This document shows positions 25,491-34,385 of a stretch of DNA of 64,000 nucleotides, one piece after another. A program made the position numbers and the translations under genes. The notes beneath the pieces are model-generated. The model searched no databases and was not told where the DNA came from. It saw nothing but the letters and a program-made list of their open reading frames with translations. This DNA is from UBA4582 sp013204195 (GTDB lineage Bacteria; Pseudomonadota; Gammaproteobacteria; Pseudomonadales; Azotimanducaceae). The stretch covers positions 36,190 through 100,189 of the forward strand of contig CAWUUH010000009.1 in NCBI GenBank assembly GCA_963925735.1, written 5' to 3'. Each line of letters begins with the position of its first letter. Positions within the stretch are counted from its first letter, which is position 1.

Positions 25491-26402
25491 GTGAGAATCA
25501 TTAGACTGATCTATTTTTCGTTCCGTTTATCGTTCTGTTTATCGTTCTGTTTAACGTTCTGTTTACCGTTCTGGGCCCTGTACCCGGCCTCGGCATTCGC
25601 GTGGGGAAAAACTGGTCATCAGCTGGTTTGCAGCGTTGCCGAGACCCAGCTTGATGCCACTAGCCGCCAATGGCTGAAAACAACCTTGGCACTCGGTGAA
25701 TTTCTCGACGGCAACGGCAGTGACAATTTTGCCGATGCTTGCCTGTGGGCCGACGTGGCAAAGTACAGCTCTCACCGAGACAGCTATGAGCAGCACTTTA
25801 TCAATATTCCGGCAGGGATCGAGACAATTGACCTGGCTCGAGACTGTGCGGCCATGGACTGCCTAACAGTCGGTATCCGTCGCAGCCTGGTGTACCTTTC
25901 CCAAGATAGCCATGGTAAACGTGAAGCTGCCAGAAAAGCGGCGGCGCTACGATATCTCGGCCATTTAGTCGGCGACCTGCACCAACCCTTGCATGTCAGT
26001 CACGGGGAAGACTGGGGTGGTAATAAGATTAAAATCAGCGGCTTTGAAGAACCGACTAACCTGCATAGCCTCTGGGATGTGATGCTCGTGAACCAGGCCG
26101 GCCTGACTTATCCTGCCAGTATCAATCGCTTAAAACCGACGGCACACGCGACGGACTCTGTGCAAATCATGCCCCGGCTACTACATTCCTTCGAGCTGGC
26201 CCGCACGACTGCCTACCGACACACCAATGGGCGACCTATCGCCAGTGGCGACGATCTCAACGCCGCATATATTACGCGGGCGTTGCCAGTGATCGAGGGA
26301 CAACTCACGAGTGCAGCTGACCACCTGGCACGCCTATTGACCCAAATAGCTAACGGCCGCCTGACTGTCGACACTATCGACACGCTGGTTTTCAAACCCT
26401 AG
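25491..26402 (+). CDS. Exported S1/P1-type nuclease
   Basis: A 303-residue zinc nuclease with a signal peptide expanded by repeats and probably cut after SAFA, leaving an N-terminal tryptophan (WGKTGHQ) that serves as a zinc ligand in the family. Further zinc-binding stretches are WADVAKY, HFIN, RYLGHLVGDLHQPLHVSH and NLHSLWD. These enzymes degrade single-stranded DNA and RNA to 5'-nucleotides outside the cytoplasm. The start is GTG at 25491 with GGAG eight bases upstream. The gene is convergent with a nucleotide-transporter-like gene, suggesting nucleic-acid scavenging. Confidence 0.87.
   Translation: MRIIRLIYFSFRLSFCLSFCLTFCLPFWALYPASAFAWGKTGHQLVCSVAETQLDATSRQWLKTTLALGEFLDGNGSDNFADACLWADVAKYSSHRDSYEQHFINIPAGIETIDLARDCAAMDCLTVGIRRSLVYLSQDSHGKREAARKAAALRYLGHLVGDLHQPLHVSHGEDWGGNKIKISGFEEPTNLHSLWDVMLVNQAGLTYPASINRLKPTAHATDSVQIMPRLLHSFELARTTAYRHTNGRPIASGDDLNAAYITRALPVIEGQLTSAADHLARLLTQIANGRLTVDTIDTLVFKP
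25519..25574 (+). repeat. Four and a half 12-bp repeats in the nuclease signal peptide
   Basis: Units at 25519, 25531, 25543 and 25555 follow CGTTCYGTTTAN, then a partial CGTTCTGG. They encode repeated F-(R/C)-L-(S/T/P) blocks that form the hydrophobic core of the signal peptide. The repeat is in frame. Confidence 0.9.
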
Positions 26403-26426
26403 TCATGGCTCTCGACCAAGACTAAA

Positions 26427-27647
26427 TCAGGATTCCTCGCGAATGGCTCGAGCCCGTTGCGTTAACGGAAAAATCAGCGCCAGCCACAGGGCCGTACCCG
26501 CAAATGCCAAGGCCAGATAGTAGTTGCTCATCAAGACTCCGGCATTTTGCAGGGCCACAATCACCACCGATGATGCCCCCTTCCCCGTTCGGTAGCCAAG
26601 GACGTCAATAATTTCCTTGGCACGATAACGTTCATCAAAAGACAAGGGGACATAAAGCACTTCCTTCGCTGCCCGAAAAATCGAGTAGTCGAAAGCTTTG
26701 AAGAGAAAAAATGCGAGCCCAACGCTCCAGACACTCGGTTCGATCAGCGCCATGCTAATGGCCACTAAATGCACGAGAGGCATCAAAATGTGAATCCAGC
26801 GTAGCCCAACGAAGCTTAAAGCCAGCGGCGTGATAATAAATTGCAGGGCTAACACACTGGTGTTCAAGGTACCAAAGAACCAGCCTTGAAACGCAGTCTC
26901 AGCATTTGGATCGCCGGCAAATTGAACCGACAAAAGCCCCTGGAACTTATAATCCAACACTGCCGAGACGAGTTGAGAAGTGAGCACAATCCCGAGCAGG
27001 TATGCCAGGGTTGGATTGTCTTTGAGTAAGTGCCAACCCATAGGGTCTGAAGTCGCTGCGCGAGGAGGCATCTCTGGCTCACCAAACAAAACATAGCCTG
27101 CATTCGACACCAGTGCCGCCGGCAAACAGGCAATAGCGGCAAATAACACCATGGTTTCGGCGCCATACTCGCCGGCCGTCGCCCCCACTAAGGTACCACC
27201 GATCGCACCGCCAAGCCCTGCAATGCCTGTCACAGGACCATTCACCCGCTTCGCGGTTGTCGATGATAAAGACGAGTTGATATAGCTCCAATATTGTTCA
27301 ATGAGCAACACGATGTAAAATTCTTTCAGCAGGAACAGCACCGGCGTGATCCATTTGACGCCGGTAAGTAGGATCAGATAACACGCCAGAATGGACAGTC
27401 CAGAACCCAGAGAAGTCACCAGCAGCGTGCGCCTAGGCCCAAGCAGGCTCAACAAACGGCTATAAATCCAGACGCCGAAAAATACTACGACGGGCATAGC
27501 GGCCATGACCAATGGCAATTTATCTGCGCCATAGGCCGACTTAAACAACACGGTGGACGCCGAGCGAATAAATTCGTAACCCGTCAGGGTAAACATCGCA
27601 GACAAGGCCATAAAGGCCGCGACCTTATAGTCTCTCAGTATTACCAT
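26427..27647 (-). CDS. NTP/NDP exchange transporter-like membrane protein (MFS superfamily)
   Basis: A 406-residue protein with about 11-12 membrane segments. LLKEFYIVLLIEQYWSYINSS and AKRVNGPVTGIAGLGGAIGG resemble the ATP/ADP translocase-like family that is widespread in free-living bacteria as well as in obligate parasites. A conserved region near the C-terminus (AAKEVLYVPLSFDERYRAKEIIDV) is also typical. True ATP/ADP exchange is proven only for intracellular bacteria and plastids. Here nucleotide uptake is inferred, supported by the convergent exported nuclease. Confidence 0.72.
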   Translation of the reverse strand: MVILRDYKVAAFMALSAMFTLTGYEFIRSASTVLFKSAYGADKLPLVMAAMPVVVFFGVWIYSRLLSLLGPRRTLLVTSLGSGLSILACYLILLTGVKWITPVLFLLKEFYIVLLIEQYWSYINSSLSSTTAKRVNGPVTGIAGLGGAIGGTLVGATAGEYGAETMVLFAAIACLPAALVSNAGYVLFGEPEMPPRAATSDPMGWHLLKDNPTLAYLLGIVLTSQLVSAVLDYKFQGLLSVQFAGDPNAETAFQGWFFGTLNTSVLALQFIITPLALSFVGLRWIHILMPLVHLVAISMALIEPSVWSVGLAFFLFKAFDYSIFRAAKEVLYVPLSFDERYRAKEIIDVLGYRTGKGASSVVIVALQNAGVLMSNYYLALAFAGTALWLALIFPLTQRARAIREES

Positions 27648-27783
27648 CTAGTACCTCTTACTCTGCCTATCAAGCTAGGATCTATTGGACCCAGCAAGTC
27701 ACCCGTACTTTAACTCGGTGAACCGGTCCCTTTGGGCTAGCGGCGGTCCATTGTAGCCAAACTTGACCCACCCGGCACCTGTG

Positions 27784-27812
27784 TTGACAAGGACGATCAT
27801 TATCCGTCTTAT
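27784..27812 (+). promoter_or_regulatory. Possible sigma-70 promoter for serC
   Basis: TTGACA (27784-27789), a 17-base spacer and TCTTAT (27807-27812). A second TTGACA at 27870 lacks a good -10. The 286-base gap between the transporter and serC holds nothing else I can identify. Confidence 0.35.
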
Positions 27813-27933
27813 CGCCCCAGTCTCACGTGACAGGAGCCCATTCAGCAGGTATCAAGCTATGAATTGATCTTGACAACGCCACCTTTACCCCGCACATTGC
27901 GTTTTTTTCTCTTCTCAGGAATCCGCTGTCATC

Positions 27934-29085
27934 ATGAACCCACCTGCAGTCAAACCGGCAAATCCGCGCTTTTCCTCTGGCCCCACATCGAAACGACCTG
28001 GATGGTCCATAGCGACATTGCCCACTGCCAGCCTCGGCCGTTCCCATCGTGCAAAAGCCGAAAAAGCGAAGCTCAACAAGGTTATTGAGGACAGTAAACG
28101 CTTGTTAGGTATGCCGGCTGACTATTTGCTGGGTATCGTCCCAGGATCTGACAGCGGTGCTTTCGAGATGGCGATGTGGACCATGCTCGGCGCCCGTGGT
28201 GTTGATGTATTGTCCTGGGAGAGCTTCGGCCAGGGTTGGCTGTCAGACGTGCAGAAACAGTTAAAACTGGAGAACGTTCGGGATCTAGGCGCAGACTATG
28301 GCGACCTACCCGACCTGACCGCCGTGAATTTTGATCATGATGTTATCTTCACGTGGAACGGCACATCATCCGGCGTGCGAGTGCCCAATGCCGACTGGAT
28401 TCCCGCCGACCGCCAGGGGCTGACGTTCTGTGATGCCACTTCGGCAACGTTTGCGATGAATATCGACTGGCCAAAGCTCGACGTCGTTACCTGGTCCTGG
28501 CAAAAAGTCCTGGGCGGCGAAGGCGGCCAGGGCATGATTGCCTTGTCACCACGCGCTGTCGCGCGGCTCGAGTCGTATACACCCACTTGGCCGCTGCCGA
28601 AAATCTTTCGCCTGACCAAAGGCGGCAAACTTATTTCTGATATATTCGTGGGCGCCACTATTAATACGCCATCGATGATGGCGGTTGAAGACCAACTTGA
28701 CGCTCTGGGTTGGGCAACCCAAATTGGCGGTTTACCGGCTTTGATTGAACGTAGCGAAGCGAATCTACATGTCATTGCCCAGTGGCTATCAACCTCTGAG
28801 TGGGCGGCTTTTCTCGCCACAGATGAGGCCACGCGCTCTAGCACCTCCATTTGTTTGAAGATCATCGATCCTTGGTTTAACGCCCAAGATGCCGCTAGTC
28901 AGACCGGAATCATTAAGCAGCTAGTTGCGCTACTGGAATCAGAGAACGTCGCTTATGACATTGGCGCCTATCGTGATGCGCCAGCGGGCCTGCGTATATG
29001 GGGCGGTGCCACTGTGGAGAGCCAGGACATCGAGAAGCTTCTGCCTTGGCTCGACTGGGCCTTCCAGCAGATTAAAGCGGGTTAA
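27934..29085 (+). CDS. serC: Phosphoserine aminotransferase (alphaproteobacterial/archaeal-type)
   Basis: A 383-residue class V aminotransferase. The N-terminus NPRFSSGPTSKRPGW and GIVPGSDSGAFEMAMW are typical of the SerC variant found in alphaproteobacteria and Methanosarcina, not the E. coli form. The PLP lysine is in TWSWQKVLGGEGG. It makes phosphoserine from 3-phosphohydroxypyruvate. No serA or serB lies beside it, but thrH at 11160 can act as phosphoserine phosphatase. The SMP-30 gene follows 53 bases later. Confidence 0.87.
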   Translation: MNPPAVKPANPRFSSGPTSKRPGWSIATLPTASLGRSHRAKAEKAKLNKVIEDSKRLLGMPADYLLGIVPGSDSGAFEMAMWTMLGARGVDVLSWESFGQGWLSDVQKQLKLENVRDLGADYGDLPDLTAVNFDHDVIFTWNGTSSGVRVPNADWIPADRQGLTFCDATSATFAMNIDWPKLDVVTWSWQKVLGGEGGQGMIALSPRAVARLESYTPTWPLPKIFRLTKGGKLISDIFVGATINTPSMMAVEDQLDALGWATQIGGLPALIERSEANLHVIAQWLSTSEWAAFLATDEATRSSTSICLKIIDPWFNAQDAASQTGIIKQLVALLESENVAYDIGAYRDAPAGLRIWGGATVESQDIEKLLPWLDWAFQQIKAG

Positions 29086-29138
29086 CAAATCGTGTTCTGG
29101 CGCTTATAGTAACAGGCACACCAATGTAGGTATCTGAT

Positions 29139-30041
29139 ATGAGCGAGCTAACAGAGATCACCACTGGCCTAGAGTTCCCCGAGGGTCCCATCGCCATGGC
29201 GGATGGCAGTATCATCCTCGTCGAAATCAAGCGCGGCACCTTGAGCCGCGTTCAACTGGATGGCTCGGTTGAGGTGATTGCGCAACTCGATGGTGGCCCC
29301 AATGGTGCGGCTATCGGGCCCGATGGTCACTGTTATATCTGCAACAATGGCGGATTTGTCTGGCATGACAGAAATGGGCTGACATTCCCCGGCGATCAAC
29401 CGGAAAATTATTCCGGCGGCCGCATTGAACGCGTGAATCTCGCCACCGGCGAGGTCGAGACGTTATATACCCACTGTGCCGGCAACCCCTTGCGCGGCCC
29501 CAATGACATCGTCTTCGATCAACAAGGTGGTTTCTGGTTTACTGATCACGGCAAAAATAGACCACGAGACAAAGATCGCACGGGGGTTTATTACGCGTCC
29601 ATCGACGGCCAACAGATTAAAGAGGTCATCTTCCCGCTAGAGGCACCTAACGGTATTGGTTTATCGCCCGATGAGGCCACCTTGTATGTGGCGGAAACCC
29701 CGACTGGCCGTGTTTGGGCCTTTGATATCAAGGCGCCCGGGGAACTCGGCGGCAGCCGGCGTATGCTCGCCCAATTACCTGACTACCATATGTTTGACTC
29801 ACTGGCGGTCGACAGTGACGGGAATGTCTGTGTGGCGACCCTGATTACCGGGGGCATCACCGTACACTCAGCTGATGGCGCAACCGCGCGATTTATCGAC
29901 ATGCCAGATATTTTGACCACCAATATCTGCTTCGGTGGCGAAAATCTCCAAACCGCTTATATCACCCTCTCCGCCACTGGCAAGCTGGTTTCCATGCCGT
30001 GGCACTGTCCTGGCCTGCCACTTAATTTCTTGAATCGCTAG
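29139..30041 (+). CDS. SMP-30/gluconolactonase family hydrolase
   Basis: A 300-residue six-bladed beta-propeller of the SMP-30/gluconolaconase/LRE family. Metal-site residues are visible in FPEGP, GPNDIVFDQQGGFWFTDHG, APNGIGLSPDE and FDSLAVDSDGNV. Members open sugar lactones using a divalent metal. No signal peptide is present. It stands three bases before the tctC-like gene and so probably belongs to the same operon. This suggests that the transported acid is related to a sugar lactone or aldonate. Confidence 0.82.
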   Translation: MSELTEITTGLEFPEGPIAMADGSIILVEIKRGTLSRVQLDGSVEVIAQLDGGPNGAAIGPDGHCYICNNGGFVWHDRNGLTFPGDQPENYSGGRIERVNLATGEVETLYTHCAGNPLRGPNDIVFDQQGGFWFTDHGKNRPRDKDRTGVYYASIDGQQIKEVIFPLEAPNGIGLSPDEATLYVAETPTGRVWAFDIKAPGELGGSRRMLAQLPDYHMFDSLAVDSDGNVCVATLITGGITVHSADGATARFIDMPDILTTNICFGGENLQTAYITLSATGKLVSMPWHCPGLPLNFLNR

Positions 30042-30044
30042 CAG

Positions 30045-31034
30045 ATGTCTATGGCGCTGTTGAAAGGATTTATCGTAACCGCCGGCCTGCTGTTATGCCT
30101 GTCGGCGTCTGCCGAACTCCTGCCGAAGACCCACTTTCTCATCCCCGCAGGGCCTGGCGGCGGTTGGGACGGCACCGCTCGCGGCATTGGTGAGGCGCTG
30201 GTGAAATCCGGCCTGGTAAACGATGTCTCGTTTGAGAATCTTTCGGGCGGCGGCGGCGGTCGCGCCATTGCCAAACTGATCGAGTCTGCCGAGCGTCAGC
30301 CTTACACGCTGTTGATGAATTCAACACCCATGGTGGTCAGGTCACTCCAAAAAGTCTTTCCACAATCCTTTCGAGATCTAGTCCCCATCGCAGCAGTCAT
30401 CGCTGACTACAGTGTCTTCGTGGTCCCTAAGGACTCGAAACTCATGAATTTCCACGACGTCGTGCAAGCCTTCACTGCCGATCCTCGCGCCGTAAAGGTC
30501 GCCGGCGGCTCTGTTCGAGGCAGTACCGACCACTTTATCTTCGCGCGCGCTATTGAGATGGCTGGTGGTGATCCCCGCAAGGTGGTTTATATCGCCTATG
30601 ACGGCGGCGGCAAGGCGATGGCTGGCATTCTCTCGCACGAGTCCCAATTGCTCTCTACGGGGCTGAGTGAAGCTATCGATATGGCGCGCGCGGGTGAAGT
30701 CCGGGTAATTGCCATCACCGCATTACAGCGACTGGCTGATGCCCCGAACTTTCCAACCCTCGCTGAGCAGGGCTACGCACTTGAATTCTCCAACTGGCGA
30801 GGGGTCTTCGCGGCTAAGGGCCTGCCACCGCAACGTTATCTGGATATGATGGAGACCATCGAAGCCGTCGTCGCAACGCCCGCCTTCGAAGAGGTTAGAC
30901 GCAGGAACAGCTGGACCCTGCAACTCAAACAGGGAGATGATTTCTATCAATTCCTTGAGCAGCAGGAACTTGAAATCGGCACCCTGATGCGCCAAATGGG
31001 ATTCTTGCGCCCCTTGCCGTCACCGGGACAGTAG
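30045..31034 (+). CDS. Tripartite tricarboxylate transporter substrate-binding protein (Bug/TctC)
   Basis: A 329-residue periplasmic binding protein with a signal peptide cut near SASA. The family landmarks are FLIPAGPGGGWDGTARGIG, which cradles the carboxylate, and APNFPTLAEQGY near the C-terminus. These proteins bind carboxylates and hand them to the TctAB membrane complex. The ATG is three bases after the SMP-30 stop, and tctB follows one base after its own stop. The ligand is unknown. Confidence 0.88.
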   Translation: MSMALLKGFIVTAGLLLCLSASAELLPKTHFLIPAGPGGGWDGTARGIGEALVKSGLVNDVSFENLSGGGGGRAIAKLIESAERQPYTLLMNSTPMVVRSLQKVFPQSFRDLVPIAAVIADYSVFVVPKDSKLMNFHDVVQAFTADPRAVKVAGGSVRGSTDHFIFARAIEMAGGDPRKVVYIAYDGGGKAMAGILSHESQLLSTGLSEAIDMARAGEVRVIAITALQRLADAPNFPTLAEQGYALEFSNWRGVFAAKGLPPQRYLDMMETIEAVVATPAFEEVRRRNSWTLQLKQGDDFYQFLEQQELEIGTLMRQMGFLRPLPSPGQ

Positions 31035-31035
31035 T

Positions 31036-31521
31036 ATGGCATTGATGACCAGTGCTCGACTTGGCGGCGTCTTGTTTCTGATCCTGTGCATCGCCTACGG
31101 GGTTTATGCGGGTGACATTACTTTGGATTACTGGTCCGAACAGGAAATGTTCAACGCCCGGTCCATGCCTTACCTTATTGCCATCGCGGGGAGCTTCTGC
31201 GCTATCTTGCTGATAGTCATTCCCACACCTAAAACCGACTGGTCAACGGCTCTTAACCTCAACTGGCTACCCGCCGGCCTTTTACTGGTATTAATGAGCG
31301 CTTATGGATTTCTCCTAGAGCCACTGGGCTTTGTCATTGCCACCATCTTGTTTTTGGTGACTGCCTTCTTAGTGCTAGGTGTGCAATCTGTTCGAGCGCC
31401 ATTGCTGGTAGCCGCGACTATTGCCATGGGCTTCTGGTTACTGATGGACAAATTGGGCATTTATCTCGCGCCCGGCGTCCTCCCCGAGCAGTTGTTCCAG
31501 TATCTGGGAGTCGCAGGGTAA
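31036..31521 (+). CDS. Tripartite tricarboxylate transporter small membrane subunit (TctB)
   Basis: A 161-residue protein with four predicted membrane helices (about 8-25, 48-65, 80-110 and 120-140), which is the TctB size and topology. The sequence between helices is poorly conserved in the family, so identification depends on the position between tctC and tctA. Its stop overlaps the ATG of tctA. Confidence 0.85.
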   Translation: MALMTSARLGGVLFLILCIAYGVYAGDITLDYWSEQEMFNARSMPYLIAIAGSFCAILLIVIPTPKTDWSTALNLNWLPAGLLLVLMSAYGFLLEPLGFVIATILFLVTAFLVLGVQSVRAPLLVAATIAMGFWLLMDKLGIYLAPGVLPEQLFQYLGVAG

Positions 31522-33017
31522 TGCTCGACGGAATGTTGATCGGCTTGCAAACTGTCCTGACGTTCCACAACCTGATGCTGGTGTTCGCCGGCTGTGCTAC
31601 CGGTACCCTCATTGGCATGTTGCCGGGTCTCGGGCCAATTACCGCCATCGCCCTGATGATCCCCATTACCTATGGCTTTGATCCGAGCAGTGGCATGATT
31701 CTGCTCGCCGGCGTTTACTACGGTGCTATCTTTGGTGGCAGCACCTCGTCGATTCTGATCAATGCCCCAGGTGTGGCAGGCACCGTTGCCTCAGCCTTCG
31801 ATGGCTATCCAATCGCCCGCAAGGGCCAACCCGGCAAGGCACTGGCCATAGCGGCTTATTCTTCCTTCGCCGGCGGGACTCTTGCCGCGATACTTCTGGC
31901 TGCTACAGCGCCTTTTCTGGCAGACCTCTCCCTGGGCTTTCAATCGGCAGACTACTTTGCCTTGATGCTCTTGGGCCTGACGTTGGTTTCCGCTTTTTCA
32001 AGTCAGGGAGAGTATCTGAAGGCGTTAATGATGACCTGTTTTGGACTGATGCTGTCCACGGTCGGTACCGACCTCTCGGCGGGTGTCCAACGTTTTACGT
32101 TCGGTCGAATGGATCTGATCGACGGCATTTCATTCCTCATGCTGGCCATGGCCACCTTCGCCCTGTCCGAGGCCGTGATGATGGTCCTCAAACCGAGTAG
32201 CAACAGCGAGCCAGCCATGCGCCTCGACAAGACCAGCCTGCATCTCTCGTTACCCGAATTCACCTCGATTATCCCCAGCATTTCGAGGTCCTCCGTCCTC
32301 GGTTTTTTTGTAGGCGTTTTACCGGGTGCCGGTGCGACGATCGCGTCGTTCCTGGCCTATGGTGTTGAACGTAACCTCGCAAACGACGAAGATCGCAAGC
32401 AATTCGGCCAGGGCTCACTGAAAGGCCTCGCGGCACCTGAAGCCGCCAACAATGCCGCCTGCACGGGTTCATTCGTGCCACTGTTGACCCTGGGCATTCC
32501 CGGCTCTGGGACCACCGCTATTTTACTCGGCGCTTTGCTTGCCTATGGCATCCAACCAGGACCGCGGTTGTTCATCGACGAACCTGAAATATTCTGGTCA
32601 GTGATCGTCTCCATGTATTTTGGCAACCTGATGCTGTTGGTCCTGAATCTGCCCTTGATTCCCTATATCGCACGTCTACTGCTGGTACCAAGGCAATATC
32701 TCATTCCGATCATCATGTTTTTCTCGCTGATGGGGGTTTATCTCGTCTCCTTTAATGTCTTCGACATTCAAATGATGGTACTGATCGCCATCTGCGCAGT
32801 ATTATTGCGACTCTTAGACTTCCCTATGGCACCCTTACTCCTCGGTTTTATACTCGGCGGTATGCTTGAAGATAACCTACGCCGAGCACTAGCCGTAGCC
32901 AATGGACAATTCAACTTTCTTTGGGAACGTCCGACCACCGTGGTATTGATGAGCCTGGTGGTGATCGCCATTTTGATCCCTTTGACTCGTGCGCTGTGGC
33001 CGAAACCAAAGCGCTAA
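31521..33017 (+). CDS. Tripartite tricarboxylate transporter large membrane subunit (TctA)
   Basis: A 498-residue TctA protein with 11-12 membrane segments. The conserved family stretches are GTLIGMLPGLGPITAIALMIP near the N-terminus, FGGSTSSILINAPG, and the second-half repeat VLPGAGATIASFLAYG followed by LTLGIPGSGTTAILLGAL. It forms the sodium- or proton-coupled channel for a carboxylate bound by TctC. It closes the SMP-30-tctCBA operon. Confidence 0.92.
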   Translation: MLDGMLIGLQTVLTFHNLMLVFAGCATGTLIGMLPGLGPITAIALMIPITYGFDPSSGMILLAGVYYGAIFGGSTSSILINAPGVAGTVASAFDGYPIARKGQPGKALAIAAYSSFAGGTLAAILLAATAPFLADLSLGFQSADYFALMLLGLTLVSAFSSQGEYLKALMMTCFGLMLSTVGTDLSAGVQRFTFGRMDLIDGISFLMLAMATFALSEAVMMVLKPSSNSEPAMRLDKTSLHLSLPEFTSIIPSISRSSVLGFFVGVLPGAGATIASFLAYGVERNLANDEDRKQFGQGSLKGLAAPEAANNAACTGSFVPLLTLGIPGSGTTAILLGALLAYGIQPGPRLFIDEPEIFWSVIVSMYFGNLMLLVLNLPLIPYIARLLLVPRQYLIPIIMFFSLMGVYLVSFNVFDIQMMVLIAICAVLLRLLDFPMAPLLLGFILGGMLEDNLRRALAVANGQFNFLWERPTTVVLMSLVVIAILIPLTRALWPKPKR

Positions 33018-33196
33018 TCCCTGTCAGACACTTGTTCTGAACTGCAGCACACAGTATCGTAACGCTGTAACAGCCACCGCTAAACGGAGTTCCCGTCGCC
33101 GCAGTCTAAAATCCAACAATCAGTTTCCTGCCACTTATATGCGGCGACACTCAGCGCGGTGATTAAAGCGACTCTGTTGATCGAGCAGCCAATTTT

Positions 33197-34258
33197 ATGA
33201 GTGACGATTCAATCATCCAGGATCATCTCGAACGTCTCGGTTGGGATAAATTCTTCAGCGCGCAAGCCGCTGACCATCCAGATCTAATACCGGCTCGCGT
33301 TAGCCGGCCTGACCTCAATCGATATCATCTACTGTCAGCCACAGGACCCCTGGTTGGCCTCCTCCCGGGTCGTGCACGAAGTGCCGGCCAGTCCAAGGCT
33401 GACCTGCCCACGGTAGGCGACTGGGTCCTGGTTAGCCCGATCGAAGAGGACCAAGGAGATATCGATGCGGCTCCAACCGTAATGATCGAGGTGACCCTCA
33501 ATCGCAAGAGTAAGTTCTCACGAAAAGAGGCCGGGGAACGCTATGACGAACAGGTTGTCGCTGCGAATATTGATACCGTCTTCCTCGTGACAGGTCTGGA
33601 CGATAATTTCAATGTGAAACGCATTGAGCGCTACCTCCTGTTGGCGTGGACCAGCGGTGCCAGTCCAGTCATTATTCTAAGTAAAGTCGACCTGTGCGAG
33701 AACCTCGCACCCAAACTGGATAAGGTCGAAAACATCGCTATGAAGACTCCTATTCACGTAGTTAGTGCGACTAATGGCCAAGGTATGGAGACCCTGCGCG
33801 ACTACGTGACGCGCGGGAAAACCGTGGCCTTACTGGGATCTTCCGGCGTCGGTAAATCAACAATCACTAATTACCTACTGGGACATGATCGTTTTGACAC
33901 CGGCGCGGTACGCGAAGGTGATAGTCGTGGCCGGCATACCACGACATTTCGAGAGTTGTGTCAGCTTGAGAGTGGCGGGATGCTCATCGATACCCCTGGC
34001 ATGCGCGAGATTCAAATCTGGGCAGACCAGGAAACACTCATGGCAAGCTTCAGTGATATCGCTGATCTGGCACTGACTTGTAAATTTAATGACTGCCAGC
34101 ACCATACGGAACCCCACTGCGCAGTCAGCACAGCCATTAATGCCGGCGACTTACCCCAAGCGCGACTGGATACCTACCGAAAATTCAAAGCAGAACTCGC
34201 TATTCTCACCGCTCGCAATAACCATCAGACCAAAGGTAAGCGACCGGCAAAAAAATAG
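33197..34258 (+). CDS. rsgA: Ribosome small-subunit GTPase A
   Basis: A 353-residue circularly permuted GTPase: an OB-fold N-terminus, then G4 LSKVD, G1 LLGSSGVGKST and G3 DTPGMRE in the order specific to RsgA/YjeQ. A C-terminal zinc knuckle CKFNDCQHHTEPHC follows. RsgA acts late in 30S maturation. Length and N-terminus (LERLGWDKFFSAQ) resemble the shorter, second type of RsgA found beside or in place of the YjeQ type, so the genome may hold another copy. The gene is monocistronic and ends before a strong terminator. Confidence 0.88.
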   Translation: MSDDSIIQDHLERLGWDKFFSAQAADHPDLIPARVSRPDLNRYHLLSATGPLVGLLPGRARSAGQSKADLPTVGDWVLVSPIEEDQGDIDAAPTVMIEVTLNRKSKFSRKEAGERYDEQVVAANIDTVFLVTGLDDNFNVKRIERYLLLAWTSGASPVIILSKVDLCENLAPKLDKVENIAMKTPIHVVSATNGQGMETLRDYVTRGKTVALLGSSGVGKSTITNYLLGHDRFDTGAVREGDSRGRHTTTFRELCQLESGGMLIDTPGMREIQIWADQETLMASFSDIADLALTCKFNDCQHHTEPHCAVSTAINAGDLPQARLDTYRKFKAELAILTARNNHQTKGKRPAKK

Positions 34259-34318
34259 CCGCCTGCTACGTTATTCATCAATTCAGTCATATCAGCCAGC
34301 AAGACATCAATAACGGGC

Positions 34319-34361
34319 AAAAAAAAGAGGCAAAAAAAAGAGGCAAATGCCTCTTTTTTTT
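34319..34361. terminator. Bidirectional terminator with a duplicated 13-base left arm
   Basis: A perfect palindrome: eight A then GAGGC (34332-34344), a four-base loop, and GCCTC then eight T (34349-34361). It serves both rsgA and the convergent TonB-TPR operon. The left arm AAAAAAAAGAGGC occurs twice in tandem (34319-34331 and 34332-34344), so either copy could pair with the right arm. Confidence 0.9.
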
Positions 34362-34385
34362 GTTTTGCCGCTAAAAGCCTGTCTG

